A DNA stretch of 16,235 nucleotides from Bacteroidales bacterium (GCA_004552965.1 SFMU01000066.1:1-16235); one strand, 5' to 3'. Shown: positions 4,897 to 13,080, numbered from the stretch's first letter. Notes: a model not told the origin generated them from the sequence alone. Made by a program: numbers and translations.

Positions 4897-6414
4897 ATGA
4901 CAGAGAATGAAGGGATTATTTCGCAGGTGATCGGACCTGTTGTTGACGTGCATTTCGAGACAGTTTCGGAATCGCTGAGGCTTCCCGGTATCCATGAGTC
5001 ACTCAAAGTCGACCATGGAGATGGCAGAAGACCTCTGGTGATCGAGGTCCAGCAGCATATCGGTGAAGACACCGTGCGTTGTGTCGCCATGGATTCCACG
5101 GACGGATTGCGCAGGGGAATGAAGGCTGTCTGCACCGGAGCGCCTATTTCGATGCCTACCGGTGGACAGATCAGGGGACGTGTGCTGAATGTCGTCGGAG
5201 ACCCGATCGATGGTCTCGGAGACCTGTCCGCCAGCAATTCTCTGCCGATTCACCGTGACCCTCCGAAATTCGAGGACCTGAAGACTTCACAGGAAGTCCT
5301 TTACACAGGAATCAAGGTCATAGATCTTCTCGAGCCCTATCTCAAGGGTGGAAAGATCGGTCTTTTCGGTGGTGCCGGTGTGGGCAAGACTGTCCTCATC
5401 AAGGAACTGATCAACAACATTGCCAAGAAACACAACGGTTTCTCCATCTTCGCCGGAGTGGGGGAGAGAACCAGGGAAGGCAATGACCTTCTTCGTGAAA
5501 TGATAGAATCCGGTGTCATCAAGTATGGCGATGAATTCGTAAAGAGCATGGAGGAGGGCCACTGGGACCTGTCCAAGGTCGACAGGAAGGAACTCGAAAA
5601 ATCTCAGGTGGCGATGGTTTTCGGGCAGATGAACGAGCCGCCGGGAGCCAGGTCTTCCGTGGCACTTTCCGGACTTACCCTTGCCGAATCTTTCCGCGAT
5701 TCCCGGACAGGAGACGGACCGAAGGATATTCTTTTCTTCATCGACAACATATTCAGGTTCACTCAGGCAGGTTCGGAGGTGTCCGCCCTTCTTGGACGAA
5801 TGCCTTCCGCCGTGGGTTATCAGCCTACGCTTGCGACCGAGATGGGCCAGATGCAGGAGCGAATCACCTCGACCAAGGATGGTTCCATCACATCCGTGCA
5901 GGCAGTCTATGTGCCTGCCGATGACCTTACCGACCCTGCTCCGGCCACGACCTTCTCACATCTGGATGCCACTACCGTCCTCAGCCGAAAGATCACCGAG
6001 CTTGGAATATATCCTGCTGTCGACCCGCTCGAGTCGACTTCCCGCATCCTTGATCCGAACATTGTCGGTGAGGACCACTACAACACGGCCCAGAGGGTCA
6101 AACAGATTCTCCAGAAGAACAAGGAACTTCAGGACATCATCGCAATCCTTGGAATGGATGAGCTTTCCGATGAGGACAAGCTCACTGTCAACCGTGCCCG
6201 CCGTGTGCAGAGATTCCTGTCCCAGCCGTTCTCTGTGGCAGAGCAGTTCACCGGCGTGCCTGGGGTGATGGTGGACATTCAGGACACCATCGACGGATTC
6301 CGCAGGATTCTTGACGGAGAGGTGGATTACCTGCCGGAGCAGGCCTTCCTCAATGTCGGAACCCTCGAACAGGCCATCGCCAAGGGTGAGGCGATCCTTG
6401 CCAATGCGAAGTAG
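4897..6414 (+). CDS. atpD: ATP synthase F1 subunit beta
   Basis: This is the catalytic subunit, binding ADP and phosphate and making ATP at the interface with alpha. The order is an N-terminal barrel (about residues 5-80), nucleotide domain with Walker A GGAGVGKT (158-165), catalytic Glu190 in Gly-Glu-Arg-Thr-Arg-Glu-Gly, Walker B Asp283 in Phe-Ile-Asp-Asn-Ile-Phe-Arg-Phe, then the family signature near Pro-Ser-Ala-Val-Gly-Tyr-Gln-Pro-Thr-Leu, and a C-terminal helical domain. At 505 residues it is longer than the roughly 460 of E. coli, mainly because of a charged insert after Ile-Glu-Ser-Gly-Val-Ile (Tyr-Gly-Asp-Glu-Phe to Lys-Glu-Leu-Glu-Lys), which is usual in Bacteroidota. All nucleotide-site residues are present. 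It is the first gene of the operon, ahead of epsilon; in most bacteria these two come last. Confidence 0.98.
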   Translation: MTENEGIISQVIGPVVDVHFETVSESLRLPGIHESLKVDHGDGRRPLVIEVQQHIGEDTVRCVAMDSTDGLRRGMKAVCTGAPISMPTGGQIRGRVLNVVGDPIDGLGDLSASNSLPIHRDPPKFEDLKTSQEVLYTGIKVIDLLEPYLKGGKIGLFGGAGVGKTVLIKELINNIAKKHNGFSIFAGVGERTREGNDLLREMIESGVIKYGDEFVKSMEEGHWDLSKVDRKELEKSQVAMVFGQMNEPPGARSSVALSGLTLAESFRDSRTGDGPKDILFFIDNIFRFTQAGSEVSALLGRMPSAVGYQPTLATEMGQMQERITSTKDGSITSVQAVYVPADDLTDPAPATTFSHLDATTVLSRKITELGIYPAVDPLESTSRILDPNIVGEDHYNTAQRVKQILQKNKELQDIIAILGMDELSDEDKLTVNRARRVQRFLSQPFSVAEQFTGVPGVMVDIQDTIDGFRRILDGEVDYLPEQAFLNVGTLEQAIAKGEAILANAK

Positions 6415-6456
6415 GGATGCAGGAAGTTCACCTATAATAGAAGATAAGATTTACGG

Positions 6457-6759
6457 ATGGAGACCAAGAGTTCACAGATAGAGACCAAGAGTTCACAGAT
6501 GGAAGCCAGGAATTCAACGCTGGTTCTGAAGGTGATCAGCCCGGAGAGGACATTGCTTGACTGCAGTGTCCGGTCTGTCGAGTTCTGCGGCGCCCTTGGA
6601 CCGTTCATGGTCCTGCGTGACCATGCGCCTCTTGTCTCTTCACTCGAAAGCGGTCCTGTCAGATATACCACTGAAGACGGCACCCGGGAGGAAATCCTTG
6701 TCCGGTCGGGTTTCGTGACCGTCAGCAACAACAGAATCATCGCTTGCGTGGAATTATGA
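6457..6759 (+). CDS. atpC: ATP synthase F1 subunit epsilon (short form)
   Basis: Epsilon sits at the foot of the central stalk and couples gamma to the c ring. Residues about 21-100 match the N-terminal beta-sandwich of the family: Leu-Lys-Val-Ile-Ser-Pro-Glu-Arg-Thr-Leu-Leu, then Gly-Pro-Phe-Met-Val-Leu-Arg-Asp-His-Ala-Pro-Leu-Val-Ser-Ser-Leu. The C-terminal two-helix domain, which brakes ATP hydrolysis in E. coli (138 residues), is missing, as in other Bacteroidota. The first 14 residues are two copies of a heptad, METKSSQ and IETKSSQ, followed by a third, diverged copy. They are encoded by a 20-bp tandem repeat and look added; the ATG at 6499 (86 residues) gives a normal-sized protein and may be the original start. 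The stop overlaps the atpB start as ATGA. Confidence 0.93.
   Translation: METKSSQIETKSSQMEARNSTLVLKVISPERTLLDCSVRSVEFCGALGPFMVLRDHAPLVSSLESGPVRYTTEDGTREEILVRSGFVTVSNNRIIACVEL
6460..6500. repeat. 20-bp tandem repeat across the epsilon start region
   Basis: An identical 20-base unit, GAGACCAAGAGTTCACAGAT, occurs at 6460-6479 and 6481-6500 (period 21), with a diverged third unit following. The period of 21 keeps the reading frame and places two in-frame ATGs at 6457 and 6499. Confidence 0.9.
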
Positions 6760-7814
6760 TCATGATGAAAAGGCTTTTGTGGACACTCATTCTTCTTCTC
6801 CTGCTTCCTCTGGCATTGCCGGCGGAGGACGGGAAGCCTTTGGACATGAATGAATATCTCTACGGCCACGTGGGTGATTCCTACGAGTGGCACATCACCA
6901 CTGTCAACGGTCACGAAGTCAGCATACCGCTACCGGTGATTGTCATCAGCAAGCAGGGACGGGGCGTGCATTGCTTCAGTTCGCGGCATCTGCATCATGG
7001 CAATGAATATGCCGGATTCCGCATTGCGGATGAGGGGAAATATTCCGGAAAGATTGTCGAAAGGGCTTCTGACGGTTCGCTTGTCAGGCCTTGGGACTTT
7101 TCGGTCACCAAGAATGTGGCAGGTCTGCTCATCAACAGCCTTGTCCTGCTGGTCATAGTCCTCGGCTGCTCTTCCTGGTACCGGAAGCATGATGCCTGCG
7201 AAGAGGCTCCCCAGGGGGCTGTAGGCCTGTTCGAGATGCTGGTGACGATGGTTGAGAATGACATCATAAAGGATTGTGTAGGCGACGACTACAAGCGTTA
7301 TTCGCCTTATCTGCTGACGGCATTCTTCTTCATATTCATAAACAACCTGATGGGCATCGTGCCTTTCTTCCCCGGAGGGGCCAATGTGACTGGCAACATT
7401 GCGGTGACGCTGGTACTCGCGCTGTTTACCTTCTTCGCCGTCAACATATTCGGAAACAAGCATTACTGGAAAGACATTCTCTGGCCTGATGTGCCGACCT
7501 GGCTGAAGGTTCCGCTGCCTCTGATGCCGGTGATCGAGATCATAGGCATGTTCACAAAGCCTTTCAGTCTGATGATCAGGCTTTTCGCCAACATCCTGGT
7601 GGGCCATTTCATGCTCCTCGGTGTGATTGCCGTGATTTTCCTCACTGCGAAGATGGGCATCGCCCTCAATGCCGGTCTGAGTGTCGTCGCCGTGGTCATC
7701 GGTGTGTTCATGGACTGTCTGGAACTTCTGGTAGCCTTCCTTCAGGCCTATGTGTTCACCATGCTTTCGGCGGTGTTCATCGGAATGTCAAGGCAGCATG
7801 CGGAAACGGAATAA
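6756..7814 (+). CDS. atpB: ATP synthase Fo subunit a
   Basis: This membrane subunit carries the two proton half-channels beside the c ring. The 352-residue product starts with a signal-like segment (Met-Lys-Arg, a Leu-rich core, Leu-Pro-Ala near residue 23). A polar, probably periplasmic domain follows to about residue 115, then five or six membrane helices. The essential arginine is Arg275 in Ile-Arg-Leu-Phe-Ala-Asn. Nine residues later stands His284 where E. coli has Glu219, and Glu323 lies near where E. coli has His245; Gln330 follows in Leu-Gln-Ala-Tyr-Val-Phe. This His/Glu exchange is the arrangement of mitochondrial a subunits. I chose ATG 6756, which overlaps the epsilon stop in ATGA; ATGs at 6762 and 6765 are close alternatives. 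The long N-terminal domain is common in Bacteroidota. Confidence 0.95.
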   Translation: MIMMKRLLWTLILLLLLPLALPAEDGKPLDMNEYLYGHVGDSYEWHITTVNGHEVSIPLPVIVISKQGRGVHCFSSRHLHHGNEYAGFRIADEGKYSGKIVERASDGSLVRPWDFSVTKNVAGLLINSLVLLVIVLGCSSWYRKHDACEEAPQGAVGLFEMLVTMVENDIIKDCVGDDYKRYSPYLLTAFFFIFINNLMGIVPFFPGGANVTGNIAVTLVLALFTFFAVNIFGNKHYWKDILWPDVPTWLKVPLPLMPVIEIIGMFTKPFSLMIRLFANILVGHFMLLGVIAVIFLTAKMGIALNAGLSVVAVVIGVFMDCLELLVAFLQAYVFTMLSAVFIGMSRQHAETE

Positions 7815-7841
7815 ACAACAATAACAATAAAACATAGTATC
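7815..7841 (+). promoter_or_regulatory. A-rich translation leader of atpE
   Basis: The 27-base gap before atpE is almost free of G and rich in AAC and AAT. It should be unstructured, and may raise translation of the c subunit, which is needed in about 10 copies per complex. The E. coli atpE leader also enhances translation; the parallel here is inferred. Confidence 0.4.
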
Positions 7842-8084
7842 ATGTTACTCACAACAATTCTTCAAGCAGGGTTATCCCTTGGCGTATTCGGAAAGGCTAT
7901 TGCTGCCGCTCTGGCTGCTTTTGCCGCCGCTTTTGGAATCGGAAAGATCGGAAAGGCCGCCATCGAGGCAGGCGCGCGTCAGCCGGAATATGCCGGACAC
8001 TATAGAATGACCGCAATCATCGTCGGCGCCCTTGTCGAAGGTGCCTGTCTGTTTGCAATCCTTGTTTGTCTTATTGCCAGCTAG
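7842..8084 (+). CDS. atpE: ATP synthase Fo subunit c
   Basis: This proteolipid of 80 residues forms the rotor ring. It is a helical hairpin: helix 1 (about 9-43) is Ala/Gly-rich, the polar loop is Ala-Arg-Gln-Pro-Glu (45-49), and helix 2 (about 55-78) carries the proton-binding Glu66 in Val-Gly-Ala-Leu-Val-Glu-Gly-Ala. The residues after Glu66 are Gly-Ala rather than the Ser/Thr of sodium-type rings, so proton coupling is likely. The size matches the family. The gene follows an A-rich leader and is separated from atpF by 2 bases. Confidence 0.97.
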   Translation: MLLTTILQAGLSLGVFGKAIAAALAAFAAAFGIGKIGKAAIEAGARQPEYAGHYRMTAIIVGALVEGACLFAILVCLIAS

Positions 8085-8086
8085 CA

Positions 8087-8605
8087 ATGTCCCTGGTAAC
8101 TCCTGATTTCGGTCTGATTGTCTGGATGACGCTGATTTTTGGCATCGTCTTCCTGGTGCTTGCCAAGTGGGGCTTTCCGATGATCACTTCCTCCGTCCGT
8201 GAAAGGGCGGAGAAGATCAATGCGTCCATCAAGGCGGCAAAGGAGGCCGAAGAGAGTCTCAAGAAGCTCGAGGCGCGTCAGACTGAGATGATTGCGGAGG
8301 CCAGAAAGCAGCAGGCTCAGATTCTCAAGGAGGCATCTGCTTCGGCCGGGGCAATCATTGCGAAGGCCCAGTCCGATGCCCGGGAGGAGGCCGAGAAGAT
8401 TCTCGCCCAGGCCAGGGACCGGATTGCTGCCGAGAAGGAGAGCGCTCTGGCCGACATCCGCAACGAGGTGGCGATGCTTTCAGTCAGCATCGCCGAAAAG
8501 GTGCTCCGCAAAGAGCTTTCCGAGCAGTCCAGCAACAGCGCTTTCCTTGCTTCGATTGTCGATGAAGCGACCGGAAAGGCTTCGGATCCATCCAAGATGA
8601 ACTGA
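8087..8605 (+). CDS. atpF: ATP synthase Fo subunit b
   Basis: Subunit b is the peripheral stalk that holds F1 against the membrane. The 172-residue product has one membrane helix near the N terminus (about residues 9-28, Leu-Ile-Val-Trp to Val-Leu-Ala-Lys-Trp). A long charged helix follows, rich in Glu, Lys, Ala and Arg (about 30-150), as expected for a dimeric coiled coil. The ATG at 8087 is chosen because it lies 2 bases after the atpE stop and starts the usual hydrophobic N terminus; the frame extends upstream only to a TTG inside atpE. The TGA stop overlaps the atpH ATG by one base (TGATG), so translation is probably coupled. Confidence 0.96.
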   Translation: MSLVTPDFGLIVWMTLIFGIVFLVLAKWGFPMITSSVRERAEKINASIKAAKEAEESLKKLEARQTEMIAEARKQQAQILKEASASAGAIIAKAQSDAREEAEKILAQARDRIAAEKESALADIRNEVAMLSVSIAEKVLRKELSEQSSNSAFLASIVDEATGKASDPSKMN

Positions 8606-9171
8606 TGAACGAAGGAATCATAGCATCACGTTATGCAGGAGCCTTCCTGCAACTGGTCCTGGAACATGGGTCCGGCGCTTCAGTCGTGCCTCAGGCCAGG
8701 GCTATGCTTCGCCTTGTGGAAAGATTGCCGCAGCAGGAGTTCTCGACTGCATGCCGGTCTGAGATGAAGGCGGAAGCTATTGTCGCCATGTTCGGGAAGG
8801 CTTTAGGGAATGTCCCGCTGGAGAAGGACCTGTGCAGTTTCATCTCGCTCCTGGTCTCCAACGGGCGTACGTCGATGCTTCGTGAGGCGCTCAGAAGCTT
8901 CCTTTCAGAGTATTACAAACATGAGGGCATCAGATGCGGCGTTCTTACCGTAGCCAGGGCAGATGAATCGCTTCCGGTCCTGGAGGCAAGGCTCCGCACT
9001 CTGGTACAGAATGAGTTCGGCTGTACCCTCGAACTTGAGACACGCGAGGATCCGTCCATAGTGGGTGGTTTTGTCTTCGCGCTTGAGGACTATCTGCTTG
9101 ATGCCAGCGTCCGCAGGAAACTGGATGTCATACGCAAGCGGTATGTCGAAAACAACAGAAGATTGATATAG
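8605..9171 (+). CDS. atpH: ATP synthase F1 subunit delta (OSCP type)
   Basis: Delta caps the alpha3beta3 head and joins it to the b stalk. The 188-residue product has the all-helical N-terminal domain starting Ile-Ala-Ser-Arg-Tyr-Ala-Gly-Ala-Phe (about 1-105). The C-terminal OSCP signature reads Asp-Pro-Ser-Ile-Val-Gly-Gly-Phe-Val, then Asp-Tyr-Leu-Leu-Asp-Ala-Ser-Val-Arg-Arg-Lys-Leu (about 150-177). Length and domain order are normal. The start overlaps the atpF stop by one base. Sequence conservation is low outside the signature, as is usual for delta, but place in the operon and signature make the call firm. Confidence 0.95.
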   Translation: MNEGIIASRYAGAFLQLVLEHGSGASVVPQARAMLRLVERLPQQEFSTACRSEMKAEAIVAMFGKALGNVPLEKDLCSFISLLVSNGRTSMLREALRSFLSEYYKHEGIRCGVLTVARADESLPVLEARLRTLVQNEFGCTLELETREDPSIVGGFVFALEDYLLDASVRRKLDVIRKRYVENNRRLI

Positions 9172-9192
9172 CAATTTTCATATTACTTAGCA

Positions 9193-10779
9193 ATGGCGCA
9201 GAATAACATATTGAAACCGAGTGAAGTCACGGATGTCCTTCTCCAGCAGCTGAAGGAGATTGACACCTCGGCCCGTTTCGAAGAAGTAGGACGTGTGCTC
9301 CAGGTCAGCGACGGTGTGGCCAGGATGTATGGCCTGACCAATGCCGAAGCCGGAGAACTGCTTGAGTTCGAAAGCGGTGTGATGGGTGTGGTGATGAACC
9401 TCGAGCTTGACAATGTCGGAGCCGTTCTTCTCGGTCCGACTGATGAGGTCAGTGAAGGAATGACGGTCCGCAGAACCGGCAGGATCGCTTCAATCAAAGT
9501 CGGAGAGAAGATGCTGGGCAGGGTGGTGAATCCTCTCGGAACACCTCTCGACGGGCAGGGAGCCATTGCCGGTGAACTGACCGACATGCCTCTTGAGCGA
9601 AAGGCCCCGGGTGTGGTGTTCCGCCAGCCTGTTACAGAGCCGCTCCAGACAGGTCTGAAGGCGATCGACGCGATGATCCCTATCGGTCGCGGCCAGCGTG
9701 AGCTCATCATCGGTGACCGTCAGACCGGAAAGACGGCCATCGCTATCGACACCATCATCAACCAGCGGGAGAACTATCTTGCCGGAAAGCCGGTCTACTG
9801 CATCTATGTAGCTGTAGGTCAGAAGGGTTCGACTGTCGCCAACATTGTCGAGACTTTGCGCTCGAAAGGGGCGATGGACTACACCGTAGTCGTCGCTGCT
9901 ACTGCTGCAGATCCTGCCGCCATGCAGTATTTCGCGCCTTTTGCCGGTGCTGCCATCGGAGAGTATTTCCGTGACACCGGCCGTGCGGCCCTGGTGGTGT
10001 ACGATGACCTTTCGAAGCAGGCGGTGGCCTATCGTGAGGTATCGCTTATCCTCCGCCGTCCTTCAGGCCGCGAGGCTTACCCGGGAGATGTCTTCTATCT
10101 CCACTCCAGGCTCCTCGAGAGGGCTGCCAAGATAATCGACCAGCAGGAAGTTGCCGAGCAGATGAATGATCTTCCGGACTCCCTGAAGGGCAAGGTACGT
10201 CCCGGAGGCTCTCTTACGGCCCTCCCTATCATCGAGACTCAGGCCGGTGACGTCTCCGCGTATATTCCTACAAACGTCATCTCGATCACCGACGGCCAGA
10301 TCTACCTCGAGTCGTCCCTCTTCAACCAGGGACAGCGTCCGGCTATCAATGTGGGCATCTCCGTCTCCCGAGTCGGTGGAGCGGCTCAGGTGAAATCCAT
10401 GAAGAAGGTGGCCGGTACCCTGAAGATCGACCAGGCTCAGTTCAATGAACTCGAGTCGTTCTCGAAATTCTCCTCGGATGTGGACAAGGTGACGGCAATG
10501 GCGCTGGACAAGGGAAGGAAGAACAATGCGATTCTGATTCAGCCTCAGTACTCCCCGATGGGAGTCGGCGAGCAGGTCGCAATCCTTTACTGCGGTACCC
10601 ACGCCCTGATGTCCGAGATCCGTCTGGACCAGGTGCAGGAGTTCCAGACTGTCTTCCTCCAGGCCATGAAGGCTGAGCATCAGGATGTCCTGGACAGCCT
10701 TGCCGCCGGAATCCTTGACAGCTCGATCTGCAGCACGATTGAAGAAGTTGCCCGTAACGCGGCTGCATCATTGGAATAG
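9193..10779 (+). CDS. atpA: ATP synthase F1 subunit alpha
   Basis: Alpha forms the hexameric head with beta and holds the non-catalytic nucleotide sites. The 528-residue product shows the N-terminal barrel, Walker A GDRQTGKT (174-181), Walker B region around Asp271 (Val-Val-Tyr-Asp-Asp-Leu), Arg-Pro-Ser-Gly-Arg-Glu-Ala-Tyr-Pro-Gly-Asp, and the arginine finger Arg393 in Ser-Arg-Val-Gly-Gly-Ala-Ala-Gln, which completes the catalytic site on beta. Length is close to the family norm (about 510-530). It starts 21 bases after atpH, and atpG begins 1 base after its stop. Nothing is missing. Confidence 0.98.
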   Translation: MAQNNILKPSEVTDVLLQQLKEIDTSARFEEVGRVLQVSDGVARMYGLTNAEAGELLEFESGVMGVVMNLELDNVGAVLLGPTDEVSEGMTVRRTGRIASIKVGEKMLGRVVNPLGTPLDGQGAIAGELTDMPLERKAPGVVFRQPVTEPLQTGLKAIDAMIPIGRGQRELIIGDRQTGKTAIAIDTIINQRENYLAGKPVYCIYVAVGQKGSTVANIVETLRSKGAMDYTVVVAATAADPAAMQYFAPFAGAAIGEYFRDTGRAALVVYDDLSKQAVAYREVSLILRRPSGREAYPGDVFYLHSRLLERAAKIIDQQEVAEQMNDLPDSLKGKVRPGGSLTALPIIETQAGDVSAYIPTNVISITDGQIYLESSLFNQGQRPAINVGISVSRVGGAAQVKSMKKVAGTLKIDQAQFNELESFSKFSSDVDKVTAMALDKGRKNNAILIQPQYSPMGVGEQVAILYCGTHALMSEIRLDQVQEFQTVFLQAMKAEHQDVLDSLAAGILDSSICSTIEEVARNAAASLE

Positions 10780-10780
10780 G

Positions 10781-11665
10781 ATGGCTTCTCTGAAAGAAAT
10801 AAAGGGCAGGATCGCTTCCGTGCGGACAACGCTGAAGATTACCTCAGCGATGAAGATGGTCGCATCCGCCAAACTTCACAAGGCCCAGCAGGCGATTGGG
10901 AATATGCTGCCGTACGAGAAGCAGCTCCATCGCATGCTGGTGGACCTTATCTCAGCCGCCGAGGCAAAGGGCAAGGGGACTTCGGAATATTCATTGACGA
11001 CCGCCCGTCCTGTCAGGAAGGTGGCCATCGTGGCTTTCGCATCCAATTCCTCCCTTTGCGGCGCATTCAATTCCAACGCCGTCAGGACTGCCCTCGAGGT
11101 GGTCAATGAATATACCGCTGCAGGTTTCTCCTCCTCCGACATAACTGTCTATTCTGTGGGGAGGAAGATGGCCGAGGACATGAAGAAGGCCGGATTCGGA
11201 AGCCCTGAGGATTTCACATCGATGTCCGCCAATCCTTCCTATGAGGCTGCATCCGCCCTGGCCTATGAACTTCTGAATGGCTTCACTGAGGGCAGGTTCG
11301 ACAGGGTGGAACTGGTGTTCAACCATTTCCATTCGACCTCATCTCAGCCGAGCATGCGTCAGACTTTCCTGCCGATGTCCATCCCTCAGAAGGAGGAATC
11401 GATGCTCGATCCGGGTGACCTCATCGTCGAGCCATCGGTGCAGGAACTGATGGAGATACTTCTTCCCAAGGTGGTGTGTCTGAAGATTTATTCGACCCTT
11501 CTGGACAGCAATGCCGCCGAGCATGCGGCCCGTACCGTGGCCATGCAGACTGCTACCGACAATGGCAACGACCTGCTTTCCGAATTGACCCTCGAGTACA
11601 ACAAGGGCCGTCAGCAGAAGATTACTTCCGAGATTCTGGACATCGTCGGAGCGACCCTCCAGTAG
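10781..11665 (+). CDS. atpG: ATP synthase F1 subunit gamma
   Basis: Gamma is the rotating shaft inside the F1 head. The 294-residue product begins MASLKEIKGRIASV, then Thr-Ser-Ala-Met-Lys-Met-Val-Ala-Ser-Ala-Lys, the conserved N-terminal helix. It ends with the family signature Glu-His-Ala-Ala-Arg-Thr-Val-Ala-Met-Gln, Ala-Thr-Asp-Asn and Tyr-Asn-Lys-Gly-Arg-Gln-Gln-Lys-Ile-Thr-Ser-Glu-Ile. These two helices form the coiled-coil shaft; the middle is the Rossmann-like foot. I chose ATG 10781, one base after the alpha stop, because it gives the normal N terminus; an upstream frame extension is spurious. It is the last gene of the operon and faces the convergent namZ-like gene, whose displaced frame runs antisense through its last 327 bases. 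Confidence 0.97.
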   Translation: MASLKEIKGRIASVRTTLKITSAMKMVASAKLHKAQQAIGNMLPYEKQLHRMLVDLISAAEAKGKGTSEYSLTTARPVRKVAIVAFASNSSLCGAFNSNAVRTALEVVNEYTAAGFSSSDITVYSVGRKMAEDMKKAGFGSPEDFTSMSANPSYEAASALAYELLNGFTEGRFDRVELVFNHFHSTSSQPSMRQTFLPMSIPQKEESMLDPGDLIVEPSVQELMEILLPKVVCLKIYSTLLDSNAAEHAARTVAMQTATDNGNDLLSELTLEYNKGRQQKITSEILDIVGATLQ

Positions 11666-11735
11666 GGTCTTTCGATGCCCTTTTCTGGCCGCGTCGATCT
11701 GGCGCGTCGATTCCTTATTGACGGCTGTTAAGCAG

Positions 11736-11756
11736 CGACGGAGCAGTGTTCCGTCG
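11736..11756. terminator. Weak hairpin between converging transcripts
   Basis: CGACGGA and TCCGTCG form a 7-bp stem with a 7-base loop in the 125-base gap between atpG and the ancestral end of the namZ-like gene. It could serve either strand, but no T-run follows. A direct repeat of GCGTCGAT (about 11691-11710) lies nearby; otherwise the gap shows nothing. Confidence 0.35.
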
Positions 11757-11790
11757 GGTTGTGCGTCGGCATCAGTTCCTATTCGGGCTG

Positions 11791-13072
11791 TCAGTTCTCC
11801 GGGTACAGCAGGTAGGGCTTTCTCATTTCCTTGAATGCCTCCACGTCGGCTGACCATCTTGCGGCGATGCTGTCGGCATCGGCGCCATCCAGGATCATTT
11901 CCCTGACGTAGCCCTGTCCGGCAAGCAGTTCGAAATGGTTGTTGCTGCTTCTCCTCCCAGATCTGTTCCAGGGGCATCAGCCGGAGATCCCTTCCGTGAC
12001 ACTCCTGATCCTGATAGCGAGGGTGTTTCGCTCCCGGAATGCTCCGCGGTGTGAAGGAGAATCCATATTCGGAAGCATCCAGGTCCGGATGGCCGAAGAC
12101 TTCGAAAGCGAAGTCCGTGCCTCTTGCCGGAGTCGCCACCGTGCCCTCGAAATAGCAGGTCGAGGAGTAGAGGTAGACGGATTTCATGTCCTTGAGATTA
12201 GGGGAAGGAGGCAGGATGAGGCAGTAGCGCATCCCTCTGGTGTAGTTCCTGCAAGGAATGACTTCCAGCTCGCATTTCAGGTCGCCGTCGATCCAGCCTT
12301 CTCCATTGATCATCAGGGCAAGTTCCCCGAGGGTCATGCCGTGGACGGTGCAGATCGGCAACCAGCCTATTCCCGACTTGTATTTCATGTCCAGGATGGC
12401 TCCGTCCACATAGAACCCGTTCGGATTCGGGCGGTCCAGAACTATCATTTTCTTGCCGTATCTGGCACAGGCCTCCATCAGATGGTGCATCGTGATGTAG
12501 TAGGTGTAGTACCGAAGACCGACATCCTGGATGTCCACAAGGAGGATGTCGAACTTGTCCATGCTCTCTGCCGACGGGAGATGGGTTCCGGTCTCGTAGA
12601 GCGAAAGGATCTCTACACCGGTCTGTTCATCCACGCTGCTCTTGACGTGCTCTCCGGCATCTGCAGTGCCTCTGAAGCCATGTTCGGGGGAGAAGATGGC
12701 GGTCACGTTGACACCTTTTTCCAGCAGGGCATCGACGACATGCTGACCGTATTCGATCTTTCCACCGGGCCTTGAAGGCTCCAGGAACGGAATCATCGCC
12801 GCCTCCTGAAGCTCGCGGCAGTTGTCTGCCGGATCGAAGCAACCTCCATATTCGGACATCACGTCATGCAGTCTGGACCCGTTGACCTTGTCCCCGACGA
12901 TCCCTGTCTGGTTGCTGAATATGGCGACTCTCTTCCCTTCGATCAACGGGAGGTATTCGCCGAACAGCTCGTCTCCGAGGATGATTCTGCCGCTGTCTTT
13001 TGCTCTCAGACCCGCCACCGGAAGAAGGATGGCGGCAGCGAGAATCACGGTCTTCCCAAATCCCTTTATCAT
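11791..13072 (-). pseudogene. DUF1343/NamZ-type exo-beta-N-acetylmuramidase, frameshifted near the 3' end
   Basis: The family (DUF1343, NamZ, GH171) removes N-acetylmuramic acid from the ends of peptidoglycan fragments during recycling. The N terminus looks like a signal peptide (MIKGFGKTVILAAAILLPVAGLRA). Conserved blocks follow: Ser-Asn-Gln-Thr-Gly (53-57), Ser-Pro-Glu-His-Gly-Phe-Arg-Gly (128-135, Glu130 and His131 likely in the active site), Asp-Ile-Gln-Asp-Val-Gly-Leu-Arg-Tyr-Tyr-Thr-Tyr (180-191) and Asp-Arg-Pro-Asn-Pro (213-217). After Leu-Glu-Gln-Ile-Trp-Glu-Glu (near 11955) the frame leaves the family. The expected ending, Asn-His-Phe-Glu-Leu-Leu-Ala-Gly through Lys-Pro-Tyr-Leu-Leu-Tyr-Pro-Glu-Asn, lies in another frame and stops at 11791-11793. 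About 20-25 family residues are also absent at the junction, so a deletion of 3n+2 bases is likely. As read, the product would run on to 11339. Sequencing error is possible. Confidence 0.82.
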
Positions 13073-13080
13073 GTTATGTG

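Noticed and set aside
6930..7607. Minus-strand open frame of 225 codons over atpB
   Set aside because: Shadow of the strongly conserved subunit a gene; composition rich in His, Arg and Gln as expected from antisense reading.
11339..11790. C-terminal extension of the namZ-like frame over atpG
   Set aside because: The residues do not resemble the family and lie antisense to atpG; the extension is explained by the frameshift.
11939..12775. Plus-strand open frame of 278 codons opposite the namZ-like gene
   Set aside because: Antisense to clear DUF1343 motifs; no family features.
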